Source: UBA7359 sp963976795
Lineage (GTDB): Bacteria; Pseudomonadota; Gammaproteobacteria; Eutrophobiales; Eutrophobiaceae
Reading direction: 5' to 3'
DNA length: 64,000 nt
Assembly: GCA_963976795.1 (NCBI GenBank)
Contig: CAXBLT010000009.1
Location: 1 to 64,000 of the forward strand
The notes under the pieces are model-generated. The model was not told where the DNA came from. It was given only the letters and a program-made list of their open reading frames with translations, and did not search any database. Positions 7,866-17,149 of the stretch are shown piece by piece. Each line of letters begins with the position of its first letter. Within the stretch, counting starts at the first letter, position 1. The translations under genes were made by a program, and so were the position numbers.

Positions 7866-9839
7866 TTAGCCGCGCAATAAATACTTTTCAGCGTTTAATA
7901 CAGCGCTTTGTATCCCCTCAATTACGACAGCATCGCCAATTTCAAATCGAAACGATTTGTCGAGCGAGTCAAGTCTCTTTTTTCCTCGTCTCACAGCCAA
8001 AATCGTCGCATTATTTTTTTCAAGATTAAGATTCTCTTTTGATTTTCCTATTGCATAACTATCAGGTAGTAATATTACAGTATGCAATCTCAGTGCATCT
8101 GGCTCATCCATGCCTAAAGTTTCTTCACCACGAAAATAGCCACGTAATTGCCGGTAGTTATCTTTACGCGCTTGTTCAACAAAGGTTAAAGATCTGCTTG
8201 TTGAAATACCCATGTGTTGTAATACATGAATAGCGAGCATCATACTGGCCTCAAAGCTTTCAGGAACAACATTGCTAGCACCGATATCGTGTAAATTATC
8301 CATGTACTGATCATCTTTACTACGAACAACGATAGGTACTTCCTTATTAATCTGGCGCGCGCTTCGAATAATATGATCAGCGACTAATGCATCGTCAAAG
8401 GTAATAATTAATGCACTGGCACACTCTAACTCTGCTTTTTTGAGTATCTCTGCATGTGTGCTATCGCCATAAAAAACATTTTCACCCGCTTCCCAAGCTT
8501 CCTGAATTAAGCTGGTATCCAGATCTAGTGCAACATAAGGAATGTTCATTCCCCGAAGAATGTTAGCCAGGTTTTGACCAATACGACCGAACCCGCAGAT
8601 AATGACATGCTCGGATAAACTTTTGCAGGCTAGAGTGAGTTCTTTAGCGGGGGCATTTAACCCAGCGGTATAAGTGCCACGAAATAAATATTCGGTTATT
8701 TTGCTGTTATAGCGAATTAATATCGGTGTGATTAACATACTAAGCAATGTTGCAGCGATAATAGGTTGTGTTTCTTGTAATGTTAATAAGTCGTTACTTA
8801 TGGCAACCACAAGCACCGCAAAACTAAACTCACCCGCTTGGCCCAGAGTCAGACCTGTTCTGAATGCAGTAGGTAATTCATAACCTGCAAGCCGAGTTAA
8901 AACAAGTATTACTAAACCTTTGCCAACGATTAGCCCAGTTGTTAATAGTCCAATCCAGAACCATTCTTTTACTATAATCGAGGTATCTAATTGTGCGCCG
9001 ACACTGATAAAAAACAATCCTAACAATACGTCTTTAAAGGGTCTTATGTCTGCCTGAATTTGGTGTTTGTATTCAGTTTCGCTTAGCATAAGCCCCGCCA
9101 TAAAAGCGCCAAGCGCAAGAGAAAGTCCGAGTTGATGGGTTAGCCATGCAGCGATCAACGAAACAAATAAGGTCGCTAATGTAAAAATCTCAGCGGAACG
9201 AGTTGTGGCAACCAGATGATAAAAAGGTCTTAATAGACGGTGTCCTATTTGGAACATGATGAAGATCGCAAACAAACCCTTACCTAGTGCTTCCAACACC
9301 TGCAAGGTTAACGATTGATCTTTGCCGAGGGCTAATATGGGTATAATGACTAGCAGTGGGACTACCGCAAGATCCTGGAATAGTAGTATTGCGATAGCTA
9401 ATTGACCATGACGTGCTTGCATTTCTAACTGATCAGTTAATTGTTTGGCAACAATGGCTGTTGATGAGAGAGCCAAAGCACCACCAACTACCAATGCGCC
9501 TTGCCAATCGATACCGGTCAACCAGGCAATAGCACCGCCTGAAAGTGTTGATATTATGACCTGACAACTACCAAGACCAAATACAGTATTTTTCATGGCA
9601 ATCAATCTCGTTAAAGAGAATTCCAGGCCTATCATGAATAACAGAAATACCACGCCAATCTCGGCCAGAGTCTGAATGGTTCCACTTTCTGGTAACCAGC
9701 CAAGCGCATATGGGCCAATCAAGGTACCGACAAGTAAGTAACCCAAGATGGGTGAAAGTTTTAGGCGTTTTAGAATCCAAACGACGATTAAGGATAATGC
9801 TAGTAGTATCAACCCATCGTTAAGAGCGCTGTAATCCAT
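7866..9839 (-). CDS. CPA2-family monovalent cation:proton antiporter with TrkA-N/TrkA-C domains (KefB/YbaL-like)
   Basis: A 657-residue inner-membrane exchanger. About 12 hydrophobic segments (residues 5-385) form the Na/H exchanger domain, with the GAFMAGLMLSET and FFISVGAQLD segments typical of CPA2 proteins. A cytoplasmic Rossmann RCK/TrkA-N domain follows (HVIICGFGRIGQNLA, GxGxxG at about 410), then a TrkA-C domain at the end. This architecture fits K+/H+ or glutathione-gated antiporters such as KefB/KefC/YbaL. It is transcribed alone and converges on the cold-shock gene. Ion specificity cannot be read from the sequence. Confidence 0.92.
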   Translation of the reverse strand: MDYSALNDGLILLALSLIVVWILKRLKLSPILGYLLVGTLIGPYALGWLPESGTIQTLAEIGVVFLLFMIGLEFSLTRLIAMKNTVFGLGSCQVIISTLSGGAIAWLTGIDWQGALVVGGALALSSTAIVAKQLTDQLEMQARHGQLAIAILLFQDLAVVPLLVIIPILALGKDQSLTLQVLEALGKGLFAIFIMFQIGHRLLRPFYHLVATTRSAEIFTLATLFVSLIAAWLTHQLGLSLALGAFMAGLMLSETEYKHQIQADIRPFKDVLLGLFFISVGAQLDTSIIVKEWFWIGLLTTGLIVGKGLVILVLTRLAGYELPTAFRTGLTLGQAGEFSFAVLVVAISNDLLTLQETQPIIAATLLSMLITPILIRYNSKITEYLFRGTYTAGLNAPAKELTLACKSLSEHVIICGFGRIGQNLANILRGMNIPYVALDLDTSLIQEAWEAGENVFYGDSTHAEILKKAELECASALIITFDDALVADHIIRSARQINKEVPIVVRSKDDQYMDNLHDIGASNVVPESFEASMMLAIHVLQHMGISTSRSLTFVEQARKDNYRQLRGYFRGEETLGMDEPDALRLHTVILLPDSYAIGKSKENLNLEKNNATILAVRRGKKRLDSLDKSFRFEIGDAVVIEGIQSAVLNAEKYLLRG

Positions 9840-9989
9840 AATAAATACTATTGAGGTTCTCTTTTATTAATCTTGATTCTAAAGCAACTTACTTAAATAA
9901 GTTAGAATAAAATCTATATACATTGTGATCAAAGAGAGATTCAAAGTTATACTTCTCTACTTTATTTTTAAAATAGGAAAATTATAAAG

Positions 9990-10178
9990 ATGCCGGTTTG
10001 GGAACAAGTTGCCCTCGTTATTGTCATGATTGCGTTCCTGTTTTTCTTTTGGCCAGGGGCGAAAAAAGAGATGGAGCATAGCCAGGAAGCAGAGAACCCG
10101 GATTGGAAAGGGGTGTTAATACCCATTGGGGCGGTAATATTATTTGTGATTGTACTAATTACATTGGCAAGCGCCTAA
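9990..10178 (+). CDS. Small two-helix membrane protein, unknown
   Basis: A 62-residue protein with two predicted membrane helices (about 6-24 and 42-60) joined by a short charged loop (KKEMEHSQEAENPDWKG). Trp-Pro at the end of helix 1 and a helix-rich composition fit a bona fide small membrane protein. A similar small gene often travels with DUF924 genes in gammaproteobacteria, and here the DUF924 gene begins 22 bp downstream. The function is unknown. Confidence 0.65.
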   Translation: MPVWEQVALVIVMIAFLFFFWPGAKKEMEHSQEAENPDWKGVLIPIGAVILFVIVLITLASA

Positions 10179-10200
10179 TACTCGATGCCGAGGGTATGAC

Positions 10201-10803
10201 TTGATTGACGGCATCAATAAAGTACTGGGTTTCTGGTTCGGAGCTGATGTCGATCAAAAAGAAATCATAAGGAAACAATCCGCTCTATGGTGGGGAAAGG
10301 ATGCTGATACTGATTTATATATAAATGAACAGTTTGGAGAAATATATCAATCAGCAATTAATGGCAATTTGAATAGTTGGTCAAGAAGTATAAAAGGCCA
10401 ATTAGCATTGATTATTGTATTAGATCAATTTTCACGTGTTATTAATCGTGATAGTGCAGATGCTTTTTCGCAGGATAGTAAGGCATTAAAAATCGCATTA
10501 GAGGGTATTGCTAAAAATTACGATAGTTCATTGCGTTTTATCGAAAGGGTTTTCTACTACATGCCGTTGGAACATTCTGAGAACCTGGATAATCAGAGTC
10601 AGTGTGTTGAGTTATTTCAGAAGCTTTTATTTGAAGTGCCAGAAGGTCTGAAAAATGAATTTCAGGATAGTTTGCAATTTGCCGAAAGACACAAGGAAAT
10701 TATTGAACGATTTCGTCGTTTTCCCCATCGAAACAAAGCGTTGAACCGTATTTCCAGTGCGGAAGAATTGGCGTTTTTAATGCAGCCAGGATCATCATTT
10801 TAA
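10201..10803 (+). CDS. DUF924 family protein
   Basis: A 200-residue protein with the hallmark DUF924 segments: VLGFWFG near the N-terminus, LWWGKDADTD, a RSIKGQLALIIVLDQFSR block and FYYMPLEHSE. These are alpha-helical, TPR-like soluble proteins of unknown role. I keep the TTG start at 10201 because residues just after it (INKVLGFWFG) already match the family N-terminus. The gene probably forms an operon with the small membrane protein upstream. Confidence 0.9.
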   Translation: MIDGINKVLGFWFGADVDQKEIIRKQSALWWGKDADTDLYINEQFGEIYQSAINGNLNSWSRSIKGQLALIIVLDQFSRVINRDSADAFSQDSKALKIALEGIAKNYDSSLRFIERVFYYMPLEHSENLDNQSQCVELFQKLLFEVPEGLKNEFQDSLQFAERHKEIIERFRRFPHRNKALNRISSAEELAFLMQPGSSF

Positions 10804-10869
10804 GGTAATAATTGCTCCGGATAATGATAGACTAACGGCCGCTTTTTGCGAATATACAGAGGAAGAGAA

Positions 10870-11262
10870 ATGAGTTTGATTAAAAAAACGATATTAATTT
10901 TACTAAGCTTAGGGCTACTCAATTCAAATATAGTATTAGCAGAGGAGGAAGAACCTGAGTTATTGACGGCAGGTGAACTTCTGGAAAGCTGTGAAAAAGG
11001 CTCAGTTCCAGGAGCCCCGAATAGTGGGTGCATGCAGTATGTCGTTGGTTTGGTCCTGACAGTTATGCAATTGCATCAAGCAGAACAAAGCGCTCCATTT
11101 TTTTGTATAAACCCGCAACTAAATCCGAAAGAAGAAGTAACTGACAACGTCATTGCCTATTTACGTAAGCAATCCTCACGAGCCAGGGACGCAGCACAAA
11201 CTTTGGCTTTAGAGGCACTTACTAAGAGTTATCCCTGCGCAGGGGCAGGCGGACAGGCCTAA
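10870..11262 (+). CDS. Small exported protein, Rap1a/Tai-type immunity-like fold
   Basis: From the ATG at 10870 (SD GAGGAAGAG just upstream; a TTG at 10846 is less likely) the protein has 130 residues with a Sec signal peptide ending near VLA-EEEEP. The mature part has four Cys (ESCEKG, SGCMQY, FFCINP, YPCAGAG) and a helical core GYVVGLV-like (MQYVVGLVLTVMQ). This pattern, with 'L..C......GC..Y..G' and a later 'FC.P', matches the Rap1a/Tai family, which includes periplasmic immunity proteins against type VI amidase effectors. No effector gene is adjacent, so a general periplasmic role is equally likely. Confidence 0.6.
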   Translation: MSLIKKTILILLSLGLLNSNIVLAEEEEPELLTAGELLESCEKGSVPGAPNSGCMQYVVGLVLTVMQLHQAEQSAPFFCINPQLNPKEEVTDNVIAYLRKQSSRARDAAQTLALEALTKSYPCAGAGGQA

Positions 11263-11263
11263 A

Positions 11264-12112
11264 ATGCAGGCTGCCCAACGCAAACAGAAGTATAGTCACG
11301 ACAAATTACAAAAGCGGTTGCGACGCAATGTAGGTCGTGCCATCGCTGATTTTAATATGATTGAAGCGGGTGACAGAGTGATGGTCTGTCTGTCCGGCGG
11401 TGCTGATTCTTATACGATGTTAGATATCTTGCAAAGTTTGCAGAGAAATGCCCCTGTAGAGTTTGAACTAATCGCTGTTAATCTTGACCAGAAACAGCCT
11501 GGTTTTCCTGAACATGTCTTGCCCGACTATCTTGATGCGCTTGGTATTGAATACCATATTATTGAAGAAAATACCTACAGCGTTGTTAAGCGTGTCATCC
11601 CTGAAAATAAAACATACTGTGGCTTATGTTCCCGCTTACGCAGGGGTATTATTTATCGTTTTGCCAAAGAGCAGGGGTATACCAAAATAGCGTTGGGGCA
11701 TCATCGCGAAGATATTATTGAAACATTATTTTTGAATATGTTTTATGGCGGGAAGTTAAAATCTATGCCGGCAAAATTATTAAGTGACGATGGCGAGAAT
11801 GTTGTCATTAGACCATTAGCGTATTGTGCCGAAACGGATATTAAAGCTTATTCCGAAGAAAAGGCTTTCCCAATTATTCCCTGCACCTTATGCGGATCAC
11901 AGGACAATATGCAGCGACAAGCAATTAAGCAAATGTTGTCTGAATGGAATAAACAAAAGCCTGGTAGGGTAGAGTCGATATTTACCAGTATTCAAAATAT
12001 TGTCCCATCACACCTAATGGATACCAGTGTATTTGAGTTTGAAAAACTGGGCGCAATTCAAAATGAACAAACACCTGACACGGATGCATGGTTACTCAGC
12101 CCACAAGATTAG
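11264..12112 (+). CDS. ttcA: tRNA 2-thiocytidine(32) synthetase TtcA
   Basis: A 282-residue ATP pyrophosphatase that makes 2-thiocytidine at tRNA position 32. The PP-loop reads SGGADSYTM (residues about 45-53); E. coli TtcA has Lys where this has Ala, a position outside the SGGxDS consensus. Two CxxC pairs for the Fe-S cluster are present (YCGLCSRLRRG and PCTLCGSQ). Also conserved are the NLDQKQPGFPEHVLP, ALGHHREDI and FLNMFYGGK segments. It starts 1 bp after the preceding stop, so it is in the same transcription unit. The call is secure. Confidence 0.97.
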   Translation: MQAAQRKQKYSHDKLQKRLRRNVGRAIADFNMIEAGDRVMVCLSGGADSYTMLDILQSLQRNAPVEFELIAVNLDQKQPGFPEHVLPDYLDALGIEYHIIEENTYSVVKRVIPENKTYCGLCSRLRRGIIYRFAKEQGYTKIALGHHREDIIETLFLNMFYGGKLKSMPAKLLSDDGENVVIRPLAYCAETDIKAYSEEKAFPIIPCTLCGSQDNMQRQAIKQMLSEWNKQKPGRVESIFTSIQNIVPSHLMDTSVFEFEKLGAIQNEQTPDTDAWLLSPQD

Positions 12113-12149
12113 GAATATATTCCAGTTAAATATTATTTTCGATTGATAT

Positions 12150-12800
12150 ATGTCTGAACTTCCCGTTGCCTATCAAATCCTTGTCTGGAGTATTCCGGTA
12201 CTTTTTGCAATCACTTTACATGAAGTAGCGCATGGTTGGGCTGCCATGTTGCTAGGCGACTCAACTGCAAAAGACATGGGTAGATTGTCGATTAACCCAC
12301 TAAAGCATATTGATCCAGTTGGCAGCATCGCAGTGCCGTTGATTATGTTCTTTTCCAGTGGCTTTATATTCGGTTGGGCAAAACCGGTACCGGTAAACTG
12401 GGATCAACTTAATAATAAAAAGCGCGATACTGCGTTGGTTGCTTTAGCCGGCCCCTGTGCAAACCTCTTGATGGTTGCTTTCTGGTTGCTCATCGCTAAA
12501 TTATTAATTACGGCTGCTGATCAAGGAGATTCAACAGCACATATCTTAACTTTAATGGCTTGGGCCGGTATCGTAATAAATAGTTTACTGATGATTCTAA
12601 ACCTGTTTCCTTTGCCGCCATTAGACGGTAGTCGCGTTGTCTACTCACTATTACCGGAACCTATTGCAACTTACTATGCGAAAATTGAACCTTACGGATT
12701 AATTGTACTTGTTTTGTTATTAGTCAGCGGCCTCTTATTTAAAATGATAGGGCCACTTGTTTTTGGTTTTCAACAAGCCGTGTACTCAATAATTACATAG
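12150..12800 (+). CDS. Site-2 protease family (M50) membrane metalloprotease, YwhC-like
   Basis: A 216-residue minimal M50 protease with about five TM segments. The zinc motif is HEVAHGW (about 24-30) and the distal motif is NLFPLPPLDGSRV (about 151-163). These are the catalytic elements of S2P intramembrane proteases. A conserved GWAKPVPVN segment is also present, typical of the short bacterial group that lacks a PDZ domain. It follows ttcA by 37 bp on the same strand. It is unrelated in architecture to the M50-adaptor fusion near 5-6.8 kb. Confidence 0.92.
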   Translation: MSELPVAYQILVWSIPVLFAITLHEVAHGWAAMLLGDSTAKDMGRLSINPLKHIDPVGSIAVPLIMFFSSGFIFGWAKPVPVNWDQLNNKKRDTALVALAGPCANLLMVAFWLLIAKLLITAADQGDSTAHILTLMAWAGIVINSLLMILNLFPLPPLDGSRVVYSLLPEPIATYYAKIEPYGLIVLVLLLVSGLLFKMIGPLVFGFQQAVYSIIT

Positions 12801-12840
12801 TATGAGATTGGAGGTTGTAACTTGAAGAGACGAAAATTAA

Positions 12841-13887
12841 TTATAAAATAGGTGGTTCTTCAGGAGTTTTAATATCCGTGGCAGGATCCATCTTGTGTTG
12901 GAAAGATTCGACTTTGTTTGCAGCTGTTTGTGGGCTTTTAAACTGTGCAATATGAAACAAAGCTTCACCTTCATTCACCAATGGTATATTGGTGCGGCCA
13001 ATTATGATGCCATCAGTAGGTGAGATTATTTCTTCTTCAACTTCACCAAACGGGTCTGATACAAACCCAAGAGATTCATTTAGCTCAACCCTTGTTCCTA
13101 GTGACTTTTGTACTCTTAATATGCCACTTTGAGGCGCTCGTACCCAATTGCTGGAACGAGCAACGATGGGATTAGTGGGCTTGCGTTTATTTTTCAATGT
13201 GGACAGCATGCCTAAGTTACGCATCACGGAAGTGATGCCTCTTACTCCTGCACGTATGGAGACTTCATCGAAACGCAATGCTTCGCCCGCCTCATAGACG
13301 ATGACAGATACGCCCAGTTTTTCTGCGGACTTGCGTAGAGACCCTTCAATAATATCGGTATTCAAGATTAACGGAGATGTAAATGCGCGAGCCATTTGTT
13401 CGGTATCTTCATCATCTAAGTAAGCTCTTATGTGTGGAAAATTTTCGCGATGTATCGCGGCAGTATGCAAATCTATTCCATGCGTGCATTTTGATACAAT
13501 CTCGTTTAGAAAAAGGTTTGCCATTCGGCCCGCCAGTGAGCCTTTTTCAGAGCCAGGGAAAGAGCGATTTAAATCACGTCGATCGGGTAAATAGCGCGTT
13601 TGGTTAATGAACCCATAGATATTAACAACCGGTATGGCTATCAATGTTCCTTTAAGTTTTGCCAGTGACTTTGTGTTCAGAACACGTCGAATAATTTCAA
13701 CGCCATTGATCTCATCGCCATGAATTGCAGCGGAAAGAAATAGTATCGGACCGGGTTGTTTGCCATGAATTACGTGAACAGGTAATTCAAGTTCTGTATG
13801 TGTGTACAGGTTAGGGACGGGTATCTCAAGGGTTTTGCGTGTCCCTGCATTAATAGTTTGATTACAAATTTTTATTGGATCGCGCAA
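12841..13887 (-). CDS. Succinylglutamate desuccinylase/aspartoacylase family metallohydrolase
   Basis: A 348-residue M14-like zinc hydrolase of the AstE/AspA family. Zinc-ligand segments are visible: AAIHGDEINGVE (His and Glu), the RRDLNRSFPG motif and GIDLHTAA (third ligand His). The C-terminal about 100 residues form a lipoyl-like beta domain (RAPQSGILRVQKSLG, SPTDGIIIGRTNIPLVNEGEALF). It is the last gene of a tight operon: its ATG directly follows the stop of rimK upstream. The context suggests removal or editing of glutamyl or acyl groups linked to RimK action; that is inference. Confidence 0.88.
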   Translation of the reverse strand: MRDPIKICNQTINAGTRKTLEIPVPNLYTHTELELPVHVIHGKQPGPILFLSAAIHGDEINGVEIIRRVLNTKSLAKLKGTLIAIPVVNIYGFINQTRYLPDRRDLNRSFPGSEKGSLAGRMANLFLNEIVSKCTHGIDLHTAAIHRENFPHIRAYLDDEDTEQMARAFTSPLILNTDIIEGSLRKSAEKLGVSVIVYEAGEALRFDEVSIRAGVRGITSVMRNLGMLSTLKNKRKPTNPIVARSSNWVRAPQSGILRVQKSLGTRVELNESLGFVSDPFGEVEEEIISPTDGIIIGRTNIPLVNEGEALFHIAQFKSPQTAANKVESFQHKMDPATDIKTPEEPPIL

Positions 13888-14796
13888 TTATTTATGTCCA
13901 CCTTTAGTGCCCGTCTTGCCTTTTTTAGCCGTTTTTTCGATGAATTGAATAATGCTTCCCGCTATATCTTTGTTAGTTGCATTTTCAATACCTTCGAGTC
14001 CAGGTGAAGAGTTAACCTCCATCACAACAGGTCCAGTGTCAGATCGCAATATATCAACACCACAAACGTTAAGTCCCATCGTATTCGCAGCACGTAATGC
14101 GGTTTTGCGTTCTTCTGGTGTAATAGAAACCAAAGAGGCTGAGCCACCGCGATGGATATTGGAGCGGAATTCACCTTCCGCTCCTTGGCGTTTCATGGCA
14201 GCAACAACTTTTTCTCCGACAACAAAGCAACGTATATCAGACCCGCCAGCCTCTTTAATGAATTGCTGGACCAATACACTGGCTTTCAGCCCAAGAAATG
14301 ATTCTATGACGCTCTTAGCTGCATTTCTAGTTTCAGCTAGCACCACGCCAATTCCTTGTGTGCCTTGCAATAGTTTTATCACTAGGGGAGCACCGCCAAC
14401 CATTTTTATTAAATCGGCAATATCATCTGGTCTATTAGCAAAACCGGTAACTGGTAAGCCAATTCCTTTTCTAGATAATAATTGCATTGAGCGTAATTTG
14501 TCTCTAGAGCGAGATATTGCGACTGATTCATTTAAAGGGTAGACCCCCATCATTTCGAATTGTCGTAATACTGCCGTACCATAAAAGGTTACCGATGCGC
14601 CTATTCTTGGGATCACTGCGTCAAAATCGGTTAGTTCTTCACCTTTATAGTGAATGCTGGGTCGACTGGATGTGATATTCATATAACAACGTAATACATC
14701 AAGAACGCGTATCTCATGACCGCGTGACTCTGCTGCCTCAATTAAACGCCTTGAGGAGTATAAATTTCGATTTCTGGAGAGCAATGCAATTTTCAT
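13888..14796 (-). CDS. rimK: RimK-type ATP-grasp alpha-L-glutamate ligase
   Basis: A 302-residue ATP-grasp ligase matching RimK, which adds glutamates to the C-terminus of ribosomal protein S6. Family landmarks: N-terminal MKIALLSRNRNLYSSRRL, the PRIGASVTFYG block, the ATP-grasp loop KLLQGTQGIGV, and the metal-binding VMEVNSSPGLEGIE near the end. The C-terminus has a Lys/Gly-rich tail. It sits between a retropepsin-like protease gene (20 bp upstream) and the aspartoacylase-like gene (0 bp downstream), a conserved cluster like rimABK. The call is secure; the substrate in this organism is inferred. Confidence 0.94.
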   Translation of the reverse strand: MKIALLSRNRNLYSSRRLIEAAESRGHEIRVLDVLRCYMNITSSRPSIHYKGEELTDFDAVIPRIGASVTFYGTAVLRQFEMMGVYPLNESVAISRSRDKLRSMQLLSRKGIGLPVTGFANRPDDIADLIKMVGGAPLVIKLLQGTQGIGVVLAETRNAAKSVIESFLGLKASVLVQQFIKEAGGSDIRCFVVGEKVVAAMKRQGAEGEFRSNIHRGGSASLVSITPEERKTALRAANTMGLNVCGVDILRSDTGPVVMEVNSSPGLEGIENATNKDIAGSIIQFIEKTAKKGKTGTKGGHK

Positions 14797-14816
14797 AGTT
14801 TCGCCTTAAGTGTAAT

Positions 14817-15266
14817 TTACTCGTAACAACCGGACTTAATGCCGGCTGTATAGTCGAGAGTTGGGTCGACAAGTAGATTACCAGCAATTAGTGCTGTCCT
14901 GCCTAATAATGTTCTAAATAACATATTCTCACGACTAGTAAGGCTGATTTCGATATCCCACCTTTTACCGCTAAATAATACCGGTGTTTGGATGAAGATT
15001 CTCTCTTCTTGATGCCCCCCGGAATCTTTAACTATACGCATATCTATAATTTCAGACTCACAGACCACAGCGATATCTGTACGTTTCTGCAAAGGGTGAA
15101 TGTGAAATTGGACCATGTCTTTGCCGTTTTTTGATAATCGTTCTAATTTGAAGGTATGTAATGCTGAAGTGCGCGCTCCGGTATCAATCTTTGCTTTTAT
15201 TGCTGGAATATTTAGTTCTGGCAAACTAATCCATTCTTTCCAACCGATTATCTGTTTTTGTGTCAT
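14817..15266 (-). CDS. Retropepsin-like aspartic protease, RimB-like ('ATP-dependent zinc protease' family)
   Basis: A 149-residue single-domain protease-like protein. The active-site triplet is in KIDTGARTSALHT (Asp about residue 27), and a second flap region follows. A conserved IGWKEWISLPEL start and a TLLGRTALIAGNLLVDP end mark the family named 'ATP-dependent zinc protease', now recognised as retropepsin-like, with RimB of the Pseudomonas rimABK operon as the characterised member. It is first in the operon before rimK, so it is probably co-regulated with S6 glutamylation. Confidence 0.88.
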   Translation of the reverse strand: MTQKQIIGWKEWISLPELNIPAIKAKIDTGARTSALHTFKLERLSKNGKDMVQFHIHPLQKRTDIAVVCESEIIDMRIVKDSGGHQEERIFIQTPVLFSGKRWDIEISLTSRENMLFRTLLGRTALIAGNLLVDPTLDYTAGIKSGCYE

Positions 15267-15361
15267 TTGAAAATTTGCTATGAGAATATGAACAATTCTG
15301 ATAATTATAGCTTAGTAGTAAACAGCTAAACATCGATTAAAGCAAATGAAGACGAATTAGT

Positions 15362-16189
15362 ATGGATGATGAACTTTTAAAAACTTTTCTAGAGATACAT
15401 AAGACCAGGCATTTTGGTCAAGCTGCGGAAAACCTTTTTATTACACAGTCGGCCGTAAGTGCGCGAATGCGACAATTAGAACAGGAAATGGGCGTGCAGT
15501 TGTTTACGCGAGAGAGAAATAACATTCGTCCAACAACTGCCGGAGAAAAACTTGTTAAGTACGCGGAAGATATATTAAATACATGGAGCCGAGTTAAAAC
15601 TAATATTGTTGTTGAAGATGAAAATAAAATACCGCTGACGATTGGTGCTGTCTCCAGTTTGTGGGACATTTATCTTAATCGTTGGCTAATAAAAATCACA
15701 AACATTAATAAAAATATTGTTTTGAATTGTCAGGTTCTTGGTGCAGATTCAATTCATCAGAAGATAAATAATAATACATTGGACTTTGGTTTCACTTACA
15801 CCGTGCCTCAGGAAACGACGGTTACTGTAATAAAGACATTACCTATAAAGTTTATTATGGTTTCATCTGACGAAAATCTAAATGTAAAAAATGCTGTAAG
15901 AAAAAACTATATCTATGTCGATTGGGGGGTATCATTCGCTGAAGTACATCGCCAGTATTTTCAGGATATACCCACGCCGCTGATGCGTATCGAAGCAGGT
16001 CGAATGGCAAAACGTTTTATAAAAAGCAAGTCCGGCACTGCTTATTTGCCAGAGGCTATAGTGAAACGTGACATCGAAAATAAGATTTTATTTAAAGTGA
16101 AAGATGCGCCTGAGATACACCATAAAGCATATATTATTTACAGTAATTCGAATGAACGTATCAAGCCGATAGTAAAAAAAATATCTTGA
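15362..16189 (+). CDS. LysR-family transcriptional regulator (HdfR-like)
   Basis: A 275-residue LTTR. The N-terminal winged helix-turn-helix (1-60) includes FGQAAENLFITQSAVSARM and the following QLEQEMGVQLF block. The effector domain (about 88-270) is short and diverged. The start MDDELLKTFLEIHKTRHFG is like HdfR. It is divergent from the rimB-like gene with about 95 bp between the starts, the usual LTTR arrangement, so it may regulate the rimB-rimK operon. Low certainty on targets, high on family. Confidence 0.9.
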   Translation: MDDELLKTFLEIHKTRHFGQAAENLFITQSAVSARMRQLEQEMGVQLFTRERNNIRPTTAGEKLVKYAEDILNTWSRVKTNIVVEDENKIPLTIGAVSSLWDIYLNRWLIKITNINKNIVLNCQVLGADSIHQKINNNTLDFGFTYTVPQETTVTVIKTLPIKFIMVSSDENLNVKNAVRKNYIYVDWGVSFAEVHRQYFQDIPTPLMRIEAGRMAKRFIKSKSGTAYLPEAIVKRDIENKILFKVKDAPEIHHKAYIIYSNSNERIKPIVKKIS

Positions 16190-16200
16190 TTACAAGATGT

Positions 16201-16389
16201 TTAATCAGAAAACAAATAGCTCCCTCGACAAGCATTATTGTATTGGCCAATTTTAATATCAGTCTTGTTCATGGTGTCTTCGTAAAACACACTTGGGTTT
16301 AGTGTCTTAAGAATCTCGCTAGTTGGTTTATGTGTGCGTATTTTTGAGTATATTAAACCGCACCTACCGTTGCTTTTAAAATAGTTCAT
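16201..16389 (-). CDS. Small hypothetical protein, unknown
   Basis: A 62-residue protein without a recognised domain: basic in the first third, with scattered Tyr and two Cys (GRCGLIY, NNACRGS). Support for it being real is an SD-like AAGGAAACC just before the ATG, in the 9-bp gap to the upstream gene's stop, suggesting coupling. It converges on the LysR gene with an 11 bp gap. No function can be suggested. Confidence 0.4.
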   Translation of the reverse strand: MNYFKSNGRCGLIYSKIRTHKPTSEILKTLNPSVFYEDTMNKTDIKIGQYNNACRGSYLFSD

Positions 16390-16398
16390 GGTTTCCTT

Positions 16399-16587
16399 TT
16401 AATTAAATGTTAGATCGTCGTAGAAGTCACCGGTATTTTTCTTAAGCGCCAGGAGCTCTAGTTTTTTTTCAATTTCTGCACGGACATCCCTTTTAAAGGC
16501 AAATTTTTCATTATCGAGTTTTTCGTCAATAAAAATATCGTCATTATCATCAGACATATCCAGGTCAGAATCATTAGTATTCATCAT
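16399..16587 (-). CDS. Small acidic protein resembling the PA3496 family
   Basis: A 62-residue (or 61 if the second Met is used) very acidic protein: an Asp/Asn-rich N-terminus (SDLDMSDDNDDIFIDE), then a helical basic-acidic part with RAEIEKKLELLALKK, and an end in GDFYDDLTF. The layout (acidic head, 'R.. IE..LE...L' helix, FYDD end) resembles the small PA3496-type proteins of gammaproteobacteria, which are annotated as envelope-integrity related on thin evidence. An SD-like AAGGTTAA precedes the start. Confidence 0.5.
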   Translation of the reverse strand: MMNTNDSDLDMSDDNDDIFIDEKLDNEKFAFKRDVRAEIEKKLELLALKKNTGDFYDDLTFN

Positions 16588-17149
16588 TAAATTAACCTTC
16601 TAAATCAATAAGTTTATTTTCTGGACAATGTAGTCGTTTCAGAATTTAGCGATTTATATTGTGAATTGATAAGTAAGTACAATGAAATAATTTAATCATA
16701 ATAAGAAAAATATTTAATCGATGCGTTACGTGCAATAAAGTGCTTAAGAGTTATCTTGCTATAGTGAAAATGATGCATGTTGAGTTACAGGTAAAACCGA
16801 TTTTATTTTTATAAAAAATATTTCTTCAAATATAAACGGAAATATTTTAATTATGTTAGGCAGTATTTTAATCGTATCTATTGTAACTGTGATTAATATC
16901 AAGAGTGACTTCAAACCATCATTCACCGTTGATTAAACCTGTTTTTGCTTCATAAAGTGCTTTAATAAATCATCCTAAACTAGCATTTGTCTATTTTTTT
17001 ATCATTTTTATACTTATATATAGGCAATATAGGGCGATTGACCTTGCGTTGTTTTTCTTGATTTTAGATTCTTCTTACATCTAAAATATTTCAAACGATA
17101 AGCTACCAGTGGAAACCACCACATTGGAGTTCAGCATAATAAGGTGGGA
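16588..17149. other. Intergenic region of about 560 bp, AT-rich; one possible tiny hydrophobic ORF
   Basis: No convincing gene. The only item of note is a 27-codon frame at 16853-16936 (+) that would encode a hydrophobic peptide (MLGSILIVSIVTVINI then a polar end). Its nearest SD-like sequence, CGGAAA, is far from the ATG. Otherwise the stretch is AT-rich and probably carries the promoters of the divergent small-gene pair and of the beta-repeat protein gene. No repeats or hairpins stand out. Confidence 0.3.

Noticed and set aside
16201..16587. Toxin-antitoxin pair
   Set aside because: The two 62-residue genes are coupled, but neither shows a toxin or antitoxin motif; the upstream one looks PA3496-like.
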